DNA of 64,000 nucleotides, from positions 1,311,626 through 1,375,625 of the forward strand of contig NZ_JH376420.1 in the NCBI RefSeq assembly GCF_000233455.1, given 5' to 3'. This stretch comes from [Clostridium] citroniae WAL-17108. Its GTDB lineage: Bacteria; Bacillota; Clostridia; Lachnospirales; Lachnospiraceae. Position numbers and translations under genes: made by a program. Each line of letters opens with the position of its first letter. The first letter of the stretch is position 1. A model generated the notes under the pieces. The model saw only the letters and a list, made by a program, of their open reading frames with translations, was not told the DNA's origin and did no database searches. Positions 1 to 9,029 of this stretch are shown piece by piece.

Positions 1-736
1 AATTAGGCAGTGTGATTACCGATATCAGTGGAAAAAGCGGAATGGCTATTTTAAAAGCGATCATATCCGGAGAAACAGATCCGATTGTTTTAAGTGAATT
101 AGCAGAAGGGCGTGCCAGAAATAAACTTCAGGAAATGCGAAGAGCTCTGCAGGGACGAGTTTTAGAACATCAACAAAAAATGTTAGAACATCAGCTTGTG
201 CATATGGAAAGTCTTACTTCTTTAATCTCAGATTTAGATGAAGATATTAAAAAAAACAGACACTATAAGTTGGGCTGTTGAGGCTTTGGATGGGATACCA
301 GGAATCGGTAGACAAAGTGCAGAACGCATTCTTGCAGAAGCAGGGGTGGAAATGGAACATTTTCAAAATGAATCGCGGTTTAGTTCGTGGGCGGGTCTGG
401 TACCGGAATGTAAAGAAAGCGCTGGTAAAAAGATGAGTAGTCGAATACGAAAAGGAAATAAATATTTAAAAGCATGTTTGGTAGAATGTGCCCGTGCTGC
501 AATAAGAAAAAAACAAAGCTATTTCTATTCACGATACCAACGAATTGCTGCACGCAGAGGGGGGAAACGGGCGCTGATAGCCATAGCGCACACCATACTA
601 ATAGCCATCTATCATATGCTAAAAGAAAAAGTTCCTTATTACGAATTAGGTGCAGATTATTATAGTGTAAAGAATCAAGAGAAATCTTCGTTCGTTAGAA
701 AAGTTAGGGGTAGATGTAATGATTCAGCCAAAATAA
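1..736 (+). pseudogene. IS110-family transposase, 3' part, frameshifted
   Basis: The reading frame is already open at the window edge, so the gene starts outside. The first part (to about 250) is the helical linker region of an IS110/IS1111 transposase. The second part holds the C-terminal transposase_20 domain, with GIPGIGRQSAERILAEAG and the serine-containing SSWAGLVPECKESAGKK stretch. The frame changes twice. One shift is at a run of eight A (249-256). The other is near 680-690, after which a third frame reads EKLGVDVMIQPK and stops at 736, the usual IS110 tail. Two shifts argue for a dead gene rather than one sequencing error. IS110 enzymes are DEDD-type recombinases guided by an element-encoded RNA. 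The terminal RNA-coding ends cannot be judged because the left end is missing. Confidence 0.85.
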
Positions 737-767
737 CTTCTCCCTGCTATTATCATAGGCAAGTGAA

Positions 768-789
768 AAGCCCGCCAAAAGGCGAGCTT
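768..789. other. Hairpin behind the IS110 remnant
   Basis: Arms AAGC-C-CGCC and GGCG-A-GCTT flank an AAAA loop, with one C/A mismatch. It lies about 30 bp past the transposase stop. It may belong to the right end of the IS element or be a weak terminator; no T-run follows. Confidence 0.4.
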
Positions 790-810
790 ATTAAGAATGC
801 TTGTTTATAG

Positions 811-1265
811 GTTGTCGCTGAATTAAATATTTTTAATAACATCAATCTGATACCCAGAAATTTAATTTTTATAACCCATAATGTTGTATCCCTACCAGAT
901 GGCATACCTTAAAAACTGGAAATAAAAACTCAATTTTATAGTTATCAGGGTGATAACCAACAAAATAAAACATTTTACATTTCATATCATCCACGTCCTG
1001 TTCATACTATTCTTCAATTTAGGTTTATAAAACTACTTCAATAAACGGAAAATCCCCTGGTTCAATATCCCAAACCAGAGGATGCCATCTACACTTTTGC
1101 GTCTTTTGCCCTCAAATTTATAGTCTAAAATCAATTCATTGTCATCGCTTTTCCGGCCGTGAAATGATCTATCATACCACTCATCAATCCATCATGCCAT
1201 TTTTCGTCTCAAGGCCACAACATTTTGTGGCTTTTCTCCTGTTTTTTATATTATTCCACAAGTGA
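811..1265. other. AT-rich non-coding stretch with an rlmD-type 3' flank
   Basis: No convincing gene on either strand. There is a hairpin at 1054-1081 (arms CCCCTGGTT / AACCAGAGG). A second hairpin at about 1212-1230 (GCCACAA / TTGTGGC) is followed by a T-rich tract on the plus strand. The part from about 1190 to 1265 resembles, imperfectly, the sequence at about 5975-6065 beside the intact rlmD 3' end. It is therefore probably the original downstream flank of rlmD, now pushed away by the 4.8-kb insert. Confidence 0.5.
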
Positions 1266-1289
1266 CATCATTATAACCACTTCGACATT
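1266..1289. repeat. 24-bp direct repeat, left copy (putative attL, rlmD 3' end)
   Basis: Identical over 24 bp to 6066-6089, exactly 4,800 bp away. Read on the minus strand it encodes NVEVVIMM, the C-terminal strand of RlmD. Here it continues as SLVE and a stop, giving an alternative C-terminus to the one now on rlmD. Only the 3' end is duplicated, as expected when an element integrates into a gene end and restores it. An inverted GACATCATTAT / ATAATGATGTC pair (1264-1274 and 1303-1313) sits next to it and may be a recombinase-binding arm. Confidence 0.75.
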
Positions 1290-1400
1290 TGTTGAGTGTA
1301 CAATAATGATGTCGAAAGGGTAGAATCGTCCCTTGGCGGATTTCCAATAGTAACTACCCGCTCAAATACACCGCAAGCCATTGCATAAGCGGCTCAATAT

Positions 1401-2423
1401 TTACCTTCTGTTTCCTCTTTCTTTTCTTACTCTCTTTTTCGCATTCTCACCAACGTCCTTAATAGTTTCCATATATGCTTGCTCCACCGGTGAAAGTATA
1501 TTTTTTTGGTATTTTCTATACTCTGCCTCTGCCTTTTTCACTGCCTGATGATGACTCACTTTTCCATATCCCGCAAGCAGCTTTCTATTACCTGATAATA
1601 AAATAGCATCCAACTGGTCAACATAATCTTTCATGTACATTGGCTTATGCTCTATTGCATTAATTTCAGCCAAATCAAAATAACCAGAAACAAGATTATT
1701 TAAAATTTTTAATTCTTCCTCATTCAGATAATTTTTTGCAATACTAATATCCTTTAATGCCGGAAGTTCTCCCGAAAATGTAGTAAGCCCCATAAACGGT
1801 TTTTCTGAATCTGCACGTTCGTATATCACTTCTGCCGCTGTATGGCCATGAGCCGCGAAATGCAGCTTGTTCTGCACTATCTTAAAGAACTCTATTGAAT
1901 CTTCACTACGAGGATCATAGTCTACACTTGTGGCATATAAATCGAGCACTTGTCGATACAATACCTTTTCGGATGAGCGGATATCTCTAATGCGTTCAAG
2001 CAATTCGCGCCAATAATTACCACCGCCATTGCCTTTCAACCTTTCATCATCCATAGTAAAACCTTTAATCATGTATTCCTTTAAACGTTCTGTCGCCCAA
2101 CGCCGAAATCTCGTGGCAACTGATGATTTTACTCTATATCCCAACGATATAATCATGTCAAGATTATAAAATGGTATATTCCTAGCAACCTCTCTACTCC
2201 CCTCTTGACGAACCTGTCGGAAATTCCGACAGGTTGACTGCTCGTCCAGTTCACCCTCTTCGTAAATATGTTTTATATGCTCAACCACATTAGTTCTGGA
2301 GGTTTGGAACAAGTCTGCCATTTGCTGTTGACTCAACCAGACGGTTTCATCCTCAATTTTCACCTCTATGCGCGTTAGGCCATCTTCTGTTTGATAAATA
2401 ATAATTTCACCTTGATTCTCCAT
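1401..2423 (-). CDS. RhuM family protein
   Basis: 340 aa, matching the RhuM (virulence_RhuM) family in length and in the opening pattern YQTEDGLTRIEVKIEDETVWLSQQQMADLFQ. That region is a winged-helix-like DNA-binding segment at about residues 8-60, followed by the conserved Y-N-L-D-M-I-I-S-L-G-Y-R-V block. The family was named from a Salmonella pathogenicity-island gene. It is common in mobile and defence islands, often near restriction-modification genes; its biochemical function is not established. A GGCAGGTG ribosome site lies just upstream. It is downstream of, and co-oriented with, the broken NTPase gene inside the insert bounded by the rlmD repeats. The AT-rich composition contrasts with the core genes to the right. 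Confidence 0.85.
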   Translation of the reverse strand: MENQGEIIIYQTEDGLTRIEVKIEDETVWLSQQQMADLFQTSRTNVVEHIKHIYEEGELDEQSTCRNFRQVRQEGSREVARNIPFYNLDMIISLGYRVKSSVATRFRRWATERLKEYMIKGFTMDDERLKGNGGGNYWRELLERIRDIRSSEKVLYRQVLDLYATSVDYDPRSEDSIEFFKIVQNKLHFAAHGHTAAEVIYERADSEKPFMGLTTFSGELPALKDISIAKNYLNEEELKILNNLVSGYFDLAEINAIEHKPMYMKDYVDQLDAILLSGNRKLLAGYGKVSHHQAVKKAEAEYRKYQKNILSPVEQAYMETIKDVGENAKKRVRKERGNRR

Positions 2424-2597
2424 TCATTCACCTGCCTTTATCATCATTTAATATCATTCACAGTATAAGCAACTTCAACAAATTTACCAAAAAAACTTAA
2501 AGCCTTATAGATGTCTTTTTTGAGATTAAGGTGCCGAAAAATGGCTATTTCCCGACAAGCCCACCTTCTATTCTCTATCATTTCTTGTGTTTGTAAA

Positions 2598-5587
2598 TCA
2601 CCCTCTTAAGATTTCATCAATTTGTTCCGATTCAATTTGCCTTTTCAAATAACTAATTTGTGTTTCGATATATTTTTTATGCTTTATCCATTTTAAACCT
2701 ATAAAGTTTGGAAGCAATAATTCAAGATATTCAATCCAAGCTGAATACATAGGTACTGCACTACCTGACCAACTCCAAGAAGTAGGTGTTAATGGTATCC
2801 TATCAAAATCTTCAAACAATGGATTATTCTTAAGGAACAGCAAAATATATTCCTTTTTTCTTTCGATTTCTAATTTTGATATAACTGAAAATAGGCAATA
2901 CATTTTCGTTTGATCATTGGAAAACAGTGTAATGCATTGCCGAATCCACTCGTCTTGTTTTTTCCACAGATTTTGCTCATTTTGAATTGGTAATAATAAA
3001 GACTCTAAAAAATATGCCACTGATATCTTGGCAAACTGACAATTCCTTATTAGCTGCTCAAAAATTTTATTATATATTTCTATGAAATTATCTAAATCAA
3101 AAAAACAACGAGGCCTTTCTTTATGGTCACTAAAAGAGTCATTATTTATTAAATGACCTATATACTTATCCAATATAGAAGGCTTAACCAAATATATTTC
3201 TTTCAAGAACTGTCCGTTATAATCGTGGTCTTTATCATACGATAGCATGGCATAATAAATTTCTTCAAGCAATTCCATATTACCATTAAATTTTCGGATT
3301 ACTTCCTGCGGCGTATTATGATAGTCATTAAACAACAAACCAAAATAAATATGCACTATAAAAGGTGAATACCCCATCTTGGCTAAAAGAATTTTACAGC
3401 CCTTTATCAATGCCTGCTCATCTATTATATTATACTTCTCCAGAAAGTCTACATCACGCATTGATGATGAAGTAATATCTCTGTCAGAAGTATCTTTCAA
3501 AAAGTCATAAAGCCCATATAAATGATTTTCAGTAATTAACTCTTGCGGTAATTCATGATAATAGGCATACAGCCAAGCATTTTTCTGACTATAATCTCTA
3601 CCAATAATAATTTGATTCACTTCTGAATCGGACAATAGAGAAAAGAGAGTGCTCAGAAAGTGCGATGGGTGTAAATTGTTTGGCGTATCTTTCTCTATGT
3701 AATACTTAATTGCATTAACGAAGCAATCTTTTCTAAGAGCAATAGCATCGAAGGCAATTTCTAATCCTTCTCCAACCTCCCAAGATGTATGTCCATCCAA
3801 TTCTGGGATTTCATAACAAACGTCAATTAATTTCTTGAACATTTTATAATCACAATTAGAGACATATTGATCAATTATTTTCCGTTTTAGTTCCTTACGT
3901 TCTCTATAATTAACTTCTTTTTTATAATCTGGTTCTTTAAGAAAAGAAAATAGTTGAAAGTATTCTCCCTCAAAATATTCATCAAATAACGCTTCACAAG
4001 AGAGGTTCATCCCATTGAAAACGCAAACTATTTTATTCGCTAAAAGGCAGTTTTCTAACTCACCTGGAGGATAATTTGACCTTAAAATGGAATTGATGTA
4101 TTTTAAATCAAATTGTAAAACGGGAATGCTTATATCCTCGATAGTACCACCATATGAACTAAGAATTTCTCTAATTTTTGCTCTGTACGTTTCAATTTCA
4201 CATAAATCGTATAAGGATTCCCAAATTAGCTTTCGGTATTTTTCAACACCTTCAGATTTAGCTAATGAAATTTGATAAATAGTAAATGTGTTCTTTCGGC
4301 CTTCCTCTGCCGGAGTAAAATGCAATTTTAAAAACTCTTTTGCTATTTCTAAAAAAAGAATAACGACTGATTCTTGTTTCCAGTCATCCGAATATTCCTT
4401 TATCTTCTCTAAAAAAATTATTTGTGTGTAAAAATCATAGCGCTCAGAATCTTTATTAATGCCGAAATATATATTAATTGCATGATAAAATTCCATATAT
4501 AAATCTGGTCGCTTTAAATAGTACTGAAAAAACAAATCACAGGCTGTTGGCAAATCCGTCATATCTGCAAAACCACCAAGAATTTTGATTATATCGTTTG
4601 TTACATTCTGATAGTTTTTCCCTTTCTCAGTATCAATGTCACGCCTTTCACTAATCACACCTTCTTCTAATTCAATTTCATTTTGCAAAATCAGAAGTGT
4701 TTCAGTAGGATTTATACGAAAAAACACTTTGATAAATTCAAAGAAAATCGGGGATTGTTCTGTTGATAATTCATCCCATAATATTTTTATTTCTTTCTCA
4801 ACAAAATTGTAAAGAGTTATATTTCTAAAGATATTAAGTAATGTATTAACAGAAGAGATTGTTCGCTCTCTATAACTTTGAAAACAAGCTTTAATCATTT
4901 CCGACAGACTGAGTAGTTTCTTATCAAAGAAAACATATTTAAGCAAATAATTAGATAAGCATTGCTCCGAAAAGCGAACGGCTTTATCATTGCAAATATC
5001 GACAATTTCCCGCTCGTGAAGCATGTAGATATTTTCAATAAACTCATCTCGATTTAACCCTTTTTCCTGTAAAATCGGCAAAAATGGATCAATATGGTCT
5101 AAATGGATTGCTTCTAAAAAAGCTACTATACCAGCTGTTATGCACACGTTATTGTTGGCAAGCATTTGATTATCCTCTAAAGATGATCCATAATAATCTT
5201 CATATAATTGTGACACATCATTAATAGAATCTAAACGATTTGAATTAAACGCTACTTTCCCTGCAAGTATAGCAATACGAGCATTTCCCTCTGCAATTCT
5301 TACAATTCTTTCATGATAATCTTGATTTAAAATACCCAATGAAGTTTCAAGCAATGTTTTAATCTCATCATCCTTAAATACATTTATATTTATGGTTTCA
5401 TATGAAGCAATTTCTCGAACATCATTTATCACTTTTTGAAGTGCATAATCCCGCACTGTAATAAGTATTTTTACGTTATATCCCTCTGATTTCATAGTTA
5501 CATAACGAATAATATGCTGCAAAGATTTTGAAATGACCCTGCATCCAATTGGAGAATTCTCTGTTTAATGCTTTCGATATTAGCCAT
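2598..5587 (-). pseudogene. STAND/Avs-like P-loop NTPase, internally deleted
   Basis: The long frame (from a TTG near 5522) is about 970 aa and begins in the middle of an NTPase core. ILITVRDYALQ looks like the strand after Walker B, and RIVRIAEGNARIAILAGK like the winged-helix/arginine-finger part; a long helical, TPR-like C-terminal region follows. No Walker A is present. Just upstream, at 5587 in another frame and behind an AGAGGTG ribosome site, is an intact start reading MANIESIKQRILQLDAG. I recognise that as the usual N-terminus of large STAND NTPases with an Mrr/PDDEXK-like nuclease domain. About 20 codons later the frame runs straight into the NTPase middle. A deletion has therefore removed the nuclease domain and P-loop, leaving a dead gene. 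Family assignment is from memory of the pattern. Confidence 0.65.
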
Positions 5588-6065
5588 AATCAACACCTCT
5601 ACTCTTTGAAATCATCTTGTTACTCAAAATTATCTTAAATATTTTTCAGACACGCTCAAATTGATTCTTTCTATCAGCCTATATTCTATTTTAACTTGTG
5701 CTATATCTAATTAAGATACTTTAAGCCCTGTCTTATTGGCATTTCCAGCGACTATGTGATAAACTTTTATTGTCCATTTGGACCTCCTCCTATGCTTAAG
5801 TTTGGCTTACAACACTATTCTCATTTTAGCATAGGAGGATCTCTATTGATATCCTCCTCGTTTCCACTTAAACGATTCTCCTCAGCATAGCTGGGGGATT
5901 AGGATTCTCATTTAACATAACTATCATCCAGATGATATCAATAAAACAATTATTTCCGAAGGTCAAAGTACAGCCATTTTCTCGGTGTTTCAAGGCCATT
6001 TTTCGCCAAAATCCGCTACATCTTGTGGTTCATCTTCTCTACTTTCCTTCCAAACCACAATTCCG
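5588..6065. other. Non-coding, AT-rich, with nested inverted repeats
   Basis: No gene seen. A perfect 12-bp inverted repeat lies at 5785-5796 and 5828-5839 (TCCTCCTATGCT / AGCATAGGAGGA). The right arm overlaps a second pair, AGGAGGAT 5833-5840 with ATCCTCCT 5851-5858. A further CAGCATAGCTG palindrome follows near 5885. These look like the end of a mobile element or a structured RNA. From about 5975 the sequence resembles the region left of the other 24-bp repeat (about 1190-1265), probably the element's own copy of the rlmD 3' flank. Confidence 0.45.
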
Positions 6066-7469
6066 CATCATTATAACCACTTCGACATTCCCCGTCCCCG
6101 GAAACATATCCACCCCGCACACCTTCTCCACCCGATACCCTCTCTCCTGCAGCACCACCAGATCCCTCACCAGGCTGGTGGGCTTACAGGATATATACAC
6201 CATCCGTTCCACTCCAAAATCAATGATCTTTCCCAGCGCTTTTGGATGGATCCCATCCCTGGGCGGGTCCACCACGATCAGGTCCGGCTTATCCTTTAGG
6301 CCATCGATCACCTTCAGCACATCCCCGGCAATGAATTCACAGTTATCTAGCCCGTTCAGTCCGGCATTCAGCCCGGCTGCTTCCACTGCCTCCTCCACGA
6401 TCTCCACTCCCACTACCTTTTTGGCCACAGGCGCCAGGATCTGGGCAATGGTGCCGGTTCCGCTGTAAAGGTCAAATACAACCTTATCCCTTGTCTCACC
6501 CACAAAACTACGGGCCGTATCATACAGGACCTCTGCCCCAAGGGAATTGGTCTGGAAAAATGAAAATGGAGAAATTCTGAAACGCAGTCCCAAAAGTTCC
6601 TCGTAGAAATAATCCTGTCCATACAGGATATGGGTCGCATCGCTCTGTACCACATCGGCCAGGGAATCATTTTCCGTGTGAAGGATTCCTGCAAACCTTC
6701 CGTCAACAGGCAGTGAAAGCAGACGCTCCTTCCACTCTGAAAGCACCGTCTCCTCATCTCTTCCACCCAGATATTCCCGTTGGGTGCTGGTCACCAGATC
6801 CACCAGTATCTCCCCTGTTTTCACAGCCCTGCGCACCAGTAAATGGCGCAGATAGCCACGGTGCTGCAGCTTTCTGTAAAACGCAGTCCCAAGCTCCTCA
6901 AAATACTCTTTTGTAGCCACCAGGATCCGGCAGAAGTCCGGGTGCACGATCTGACATTCCGGCGTTGTCACAATATCATAAAAGCTGCCCCGTTTATGCA
7001 TTCCCAGCGCCAGCGGGCCGTCCTTTACCTCATCCCCAAAGGAAAACTCCATCTTGTTTCGGTATCCCTTCACCGCGGGGCTGGCTTTGATTCCCTGGAA
7101 CTCATAAGTTTCCGGTTCCACCACACTGTCCAGAAGGGATCTTACCTGGCCCTCCTTGATCTTCAGCTGCTCCTCATAGGGCAGGCTTTGGTAAATGCAC
7201 CCGCCGCACAGGCCAAAGTGAGGGCACTCATTATCCGGCAGTTCCAGAGGGGAACGCTCCAGGATTTCCAGTGTTCTGGCCTCGGACTTTCCCTTTCTTC
7301 TTTTTGTGACCACACATTGGATTTTCTGACCCGGCACTGTGTTCCTTATAACCACACGCTCACCATCTATCACCATGATCCCCTTATTGGGAAATTCTAC
7401 CTTTTCTATGATTCCTTCGTAAATGTCGCCTTTTTTCATTTCATCTGTCTCCGTTTCCTGCAATTCCAT
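6039..7469 (-). CDS. rlmD: 23S rRNA (uracil-C5)-methyltransferase RlmD (RumA-type)
   Basis: 476 aa, full family length. There is a TRAM RNA-binding domain at about residues 12-70. Iron-sulfur ligands are C82, C88, C91 and C172 (the CPHFGLCGGC pattern plus TPECQIVHP). The SAM motif is FDLYSGTGTIAQ, DPPRDG follows, and the catalytic cysteine is C428 in ISCKPTSLVRD. It forms m5U in 23S rRNA using SAM. RumA, RlmCD and TrmA-like paralogs cannot be separated by eye. The last residues after NVEVVIMM (RNCGLEGK) seem to be supplied by an inserted element, because a second copy of the coding end lies at 1266-1289 with a different tail. Confidence 0.93.
   Translation of the reverse strand: MELQETETDEMKKGDIYEGIIEKVEFPNKGIMVIDGERVVIRNTVPGQKIQCVVTKRRKGKSEARTLEILERSPLELPDNECPHFGLCGGCIYQSLPYEEQLKIKEGQVRSLLDSVVEPETYEFQGIKASPAVKGYRNKMEFSFGDEVKDGPLALGMHKRGSFYDIVTTPECQIVHPDFCRILVATKEYFEELGTAFYRKLQHRGYLRHLLVRRAVKTGEILVDLVTSTQREYLGGRDEETVLSEWKERLLSLPVDGRFAGILHTENDSLADVVQSDATHILYGQDYFYEELLGLRFRISPFSFFQTNSLGAEVLYDTARSFVGETRDKVVFDLYSGTGTIAQILAPVAKKVVGVEIVEEAVEAAGLNAGLNGLDNCEFIAGDVLKVIDGLKDKPDLIVVDPPRDGIHPKALGKIIDFGVERMVYISCKPTSLVRDLVVLQERGYRVEKVCGVDMFPGTGNVEVVIMMRNCGLEGK
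6066..6089. repeat. 24-bp direct repeat, right copy (putative attR inside rlmD)
   Basis: Identical to 1266-1289 and in the same orientation. It lies inside the rlmD coding end and encodes NVEVVIMM on the minus strand. Together the copies bound the RhuM/NTPase insert. Confidence 0.75.
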
Positions 7470-7549
7470 TTTTTCATCGTTTCATTATACCATGGTGCGG
7501 CAGTCACATCAAGTTTTCACATTCCATCCGCCTCTTTTCCCTGTTCCTC

Positions 7550-8485
7550 TCACCCATATGAAAATTTTAAGCCCGCTATATTATCATAAGCGTCTTTGTC
7601 ATAACATTTTAAAATAAACATCCCACGGAATGTATTGAATCTCCCTTTTGTTCCGGTTTCAAGTGGGAAATGCACCTTTCCCGCATAACTTTTCCCTCTA
7701 TTTATATAGCCCTTTTGAAGCTCTGCCTTCACCTTGTCCAGGGCATCCTTCATTCTGCCGTCATAGGGATAGCCAATACGCGTAAAGTATTCCAATGCCC
7801 GGAAACAGTCATATTTCCAGCGGCAGGGATAATGGAAATGAACCATGTCCTGGTGGATGGGCTCACCTGTGCTTAGCGACTTGAACAATTCCCTCCTAAG
7901 CAGATATTCCTGCCCAAGCGCAGCCTGATCTTTTATTTCTTTCAGCCTGTATCCATACCCGTATCTCTCATAATCCGCCAATGCTTCCAGCACGGAAAGG
8001 GTGGTATGTACAGACCCCGCAAGAGAACGGTTATGAACGGAATCCCAGGCGCAGTTCCAGCCTCCATCCTTCATCTGATGCCCCAGAATATAGTCAATGA
8101 TCTCATAGATCCTTTCATCCTCCATCCTTGCGTAGCATACAATACTCAGCACCATTGCAGACATACACATATCCTGATACCTGGTTTTGGAAATCCTGCC
8201 ATGGCATTTCCAAAGGTCATCCATCACCATCCCTGCAGCCCCCTGATAGCAGGAATCATCATAGCGTATTTCCATGTATTTAAGCTCCAGAAGGGTGTAA
8301 GTACTGCATATCCACTTGCGGGTGTAAATGCTGCCGCCCCACTTTTCTTCTCCTCTATCGTACAAGTCCAGATACCGTCCTATATATCCGCCGTCTTTAT
8401 GGTCCGTTGGCTGTTCCAGCAGATATTTATTGGCCAGATACTGAATCACAATATCCCCTTCCAATAACCACTCTATGATCGTCAT
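7550..8485 (-). CDS. Squalene-cyclase/prenyltransferase-fold protein
   Basis: 311 aa, rich in helices and aromatic residues. DGGWNCAWDS resembles the QW motif of alpha/alpha-barrel terpene-cyclase-fold proteins, and a second glycine/tryptophan repeat (EEKWGGSIYTRKW) lies near residue 47. No DXDD protonation motif or signal peptide is visible, so enzymatic squalene cyclisation is unlikely. Such orphan barrel proteins are common in Clostridia and have no assigned role. The start is supported by GAAGGGAGA upstream. It lies downstream of the small membrane gene, separated by a terminator. Confidence 0.6.
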   Translation of the reverse strand: MTIIEWLLEGDIVIQYLANKYLLEQPTDHKDGGYIGRYLDLYDRGEEKWGGSIYTRKWICSTYTLLELKYMEIRYDDSCYQGAAGMVMDDLWKCHGRISKTRYQDMCMSAMVLSIVCYARMEDERIYEIIDYILGHQMKDGGWNCAWDSVHNRSLAGSVHTTLSVLEALADYERYGYGYRLKEIKDQAALGQEYLLRRELFKSLSTGEPIHQDMVHFHYPCRWKYDCFRALEYFTRIGYPYDGRMKDALDKVKAELQKGYINRGKSYAGKVHFPLETGTKGRFNTFRGMFILKCYDKDAYDNIAGLKFSYG

Positions 8486-8509
8486 GGCTGTTCTCCCTTC
8501 CCCGTATAT

Positions 8510-8536
8510 AAAAAGACCGCCACCACTGTGACGGTC
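8510..8536 (-). terminator. Rho-independent terminator of the small membrane gene
   Basis: Arms GACCGCCAC (8515-8523) and GTGACGGTC (8528-8536) pair with one G-U and a 4-nt loop. On the minus strand they are followed by TTTTTATAT. Confidence 0.85.
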
Positions 8537-8577
8537 CCTTCAATCTTCCACATTATCTCTATACTGACTGCCTTAAC

Positions 8578-8886
8578 TTAGTCAGCTTTTTTCTCCTCAG
8601 GCTCCTCATCTTCAAAGAAGTCATCGTCAAAATCATCATCAAAGTCGTCTTCAAAATCTTCCAGGTAATCTGGTGTAAAGAAACGGTATACGGCATATGC
8701 AATACCTGCAACTGCAGCTACTGCGCCAATGATCGCCAATACCCAGAGGATACAATTCTTTTTCTTCTCGTCTTCCTCTCTTTTGTGAAGCAGATCATTG
8801 ATCCTGCTGGAATTCATAAGTTCTTCTACACGGCTTAAAGCCTCTTTTCCCATTGCATCAAATCTGTCTCTGTCAAATCTGTTCAT
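8578..8886 (-). CDS. Small single-span membrane protein with acidic tail
   Basis: About 102 aa from the ATG at 8886 (MNRFDRDRFD), chosen because AAAGGACG lies 9 nt upstream; an ATG nine codons earlier has no ribosome site. A charged N-terminal helix (about residues 1-45) is followed by one membrane segment (ILWVLAIIGAVAAVAGIAYAVY) and a cytosolic- or surface-facing tail of Asp/Glu/Phe repeats (DDFDDDFDDDFFEDEE). It resembles DUF4366-like membrane proteins of Lachnospiraceae. No function is known, and it is transcribed alone with its own terminator. Confidence 0.7.
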   Translation of the reverse strand: MNRFDRDRFDAMGKEALSRVEELMNSSRINDLLHKREEDEKKKNCILWVLAIIGAVAAVAGIAYAVYRFFTPDYLEDFEDDFDDDFDDDFFEDEEPEEKKAD

Positions 8887-9029
8887 CCGGTTCACGTCCT
8901 TTCTTATATGCAAGCAAATAAGCTCAGATACATACTTTTTAATTATTATATCATGGAAGTCCCTATTTTACTATCCCAATTTCTTGAATTTTTAGCCAAT
9001 TACATTCATTTTATGAAATGAAAAAACAA

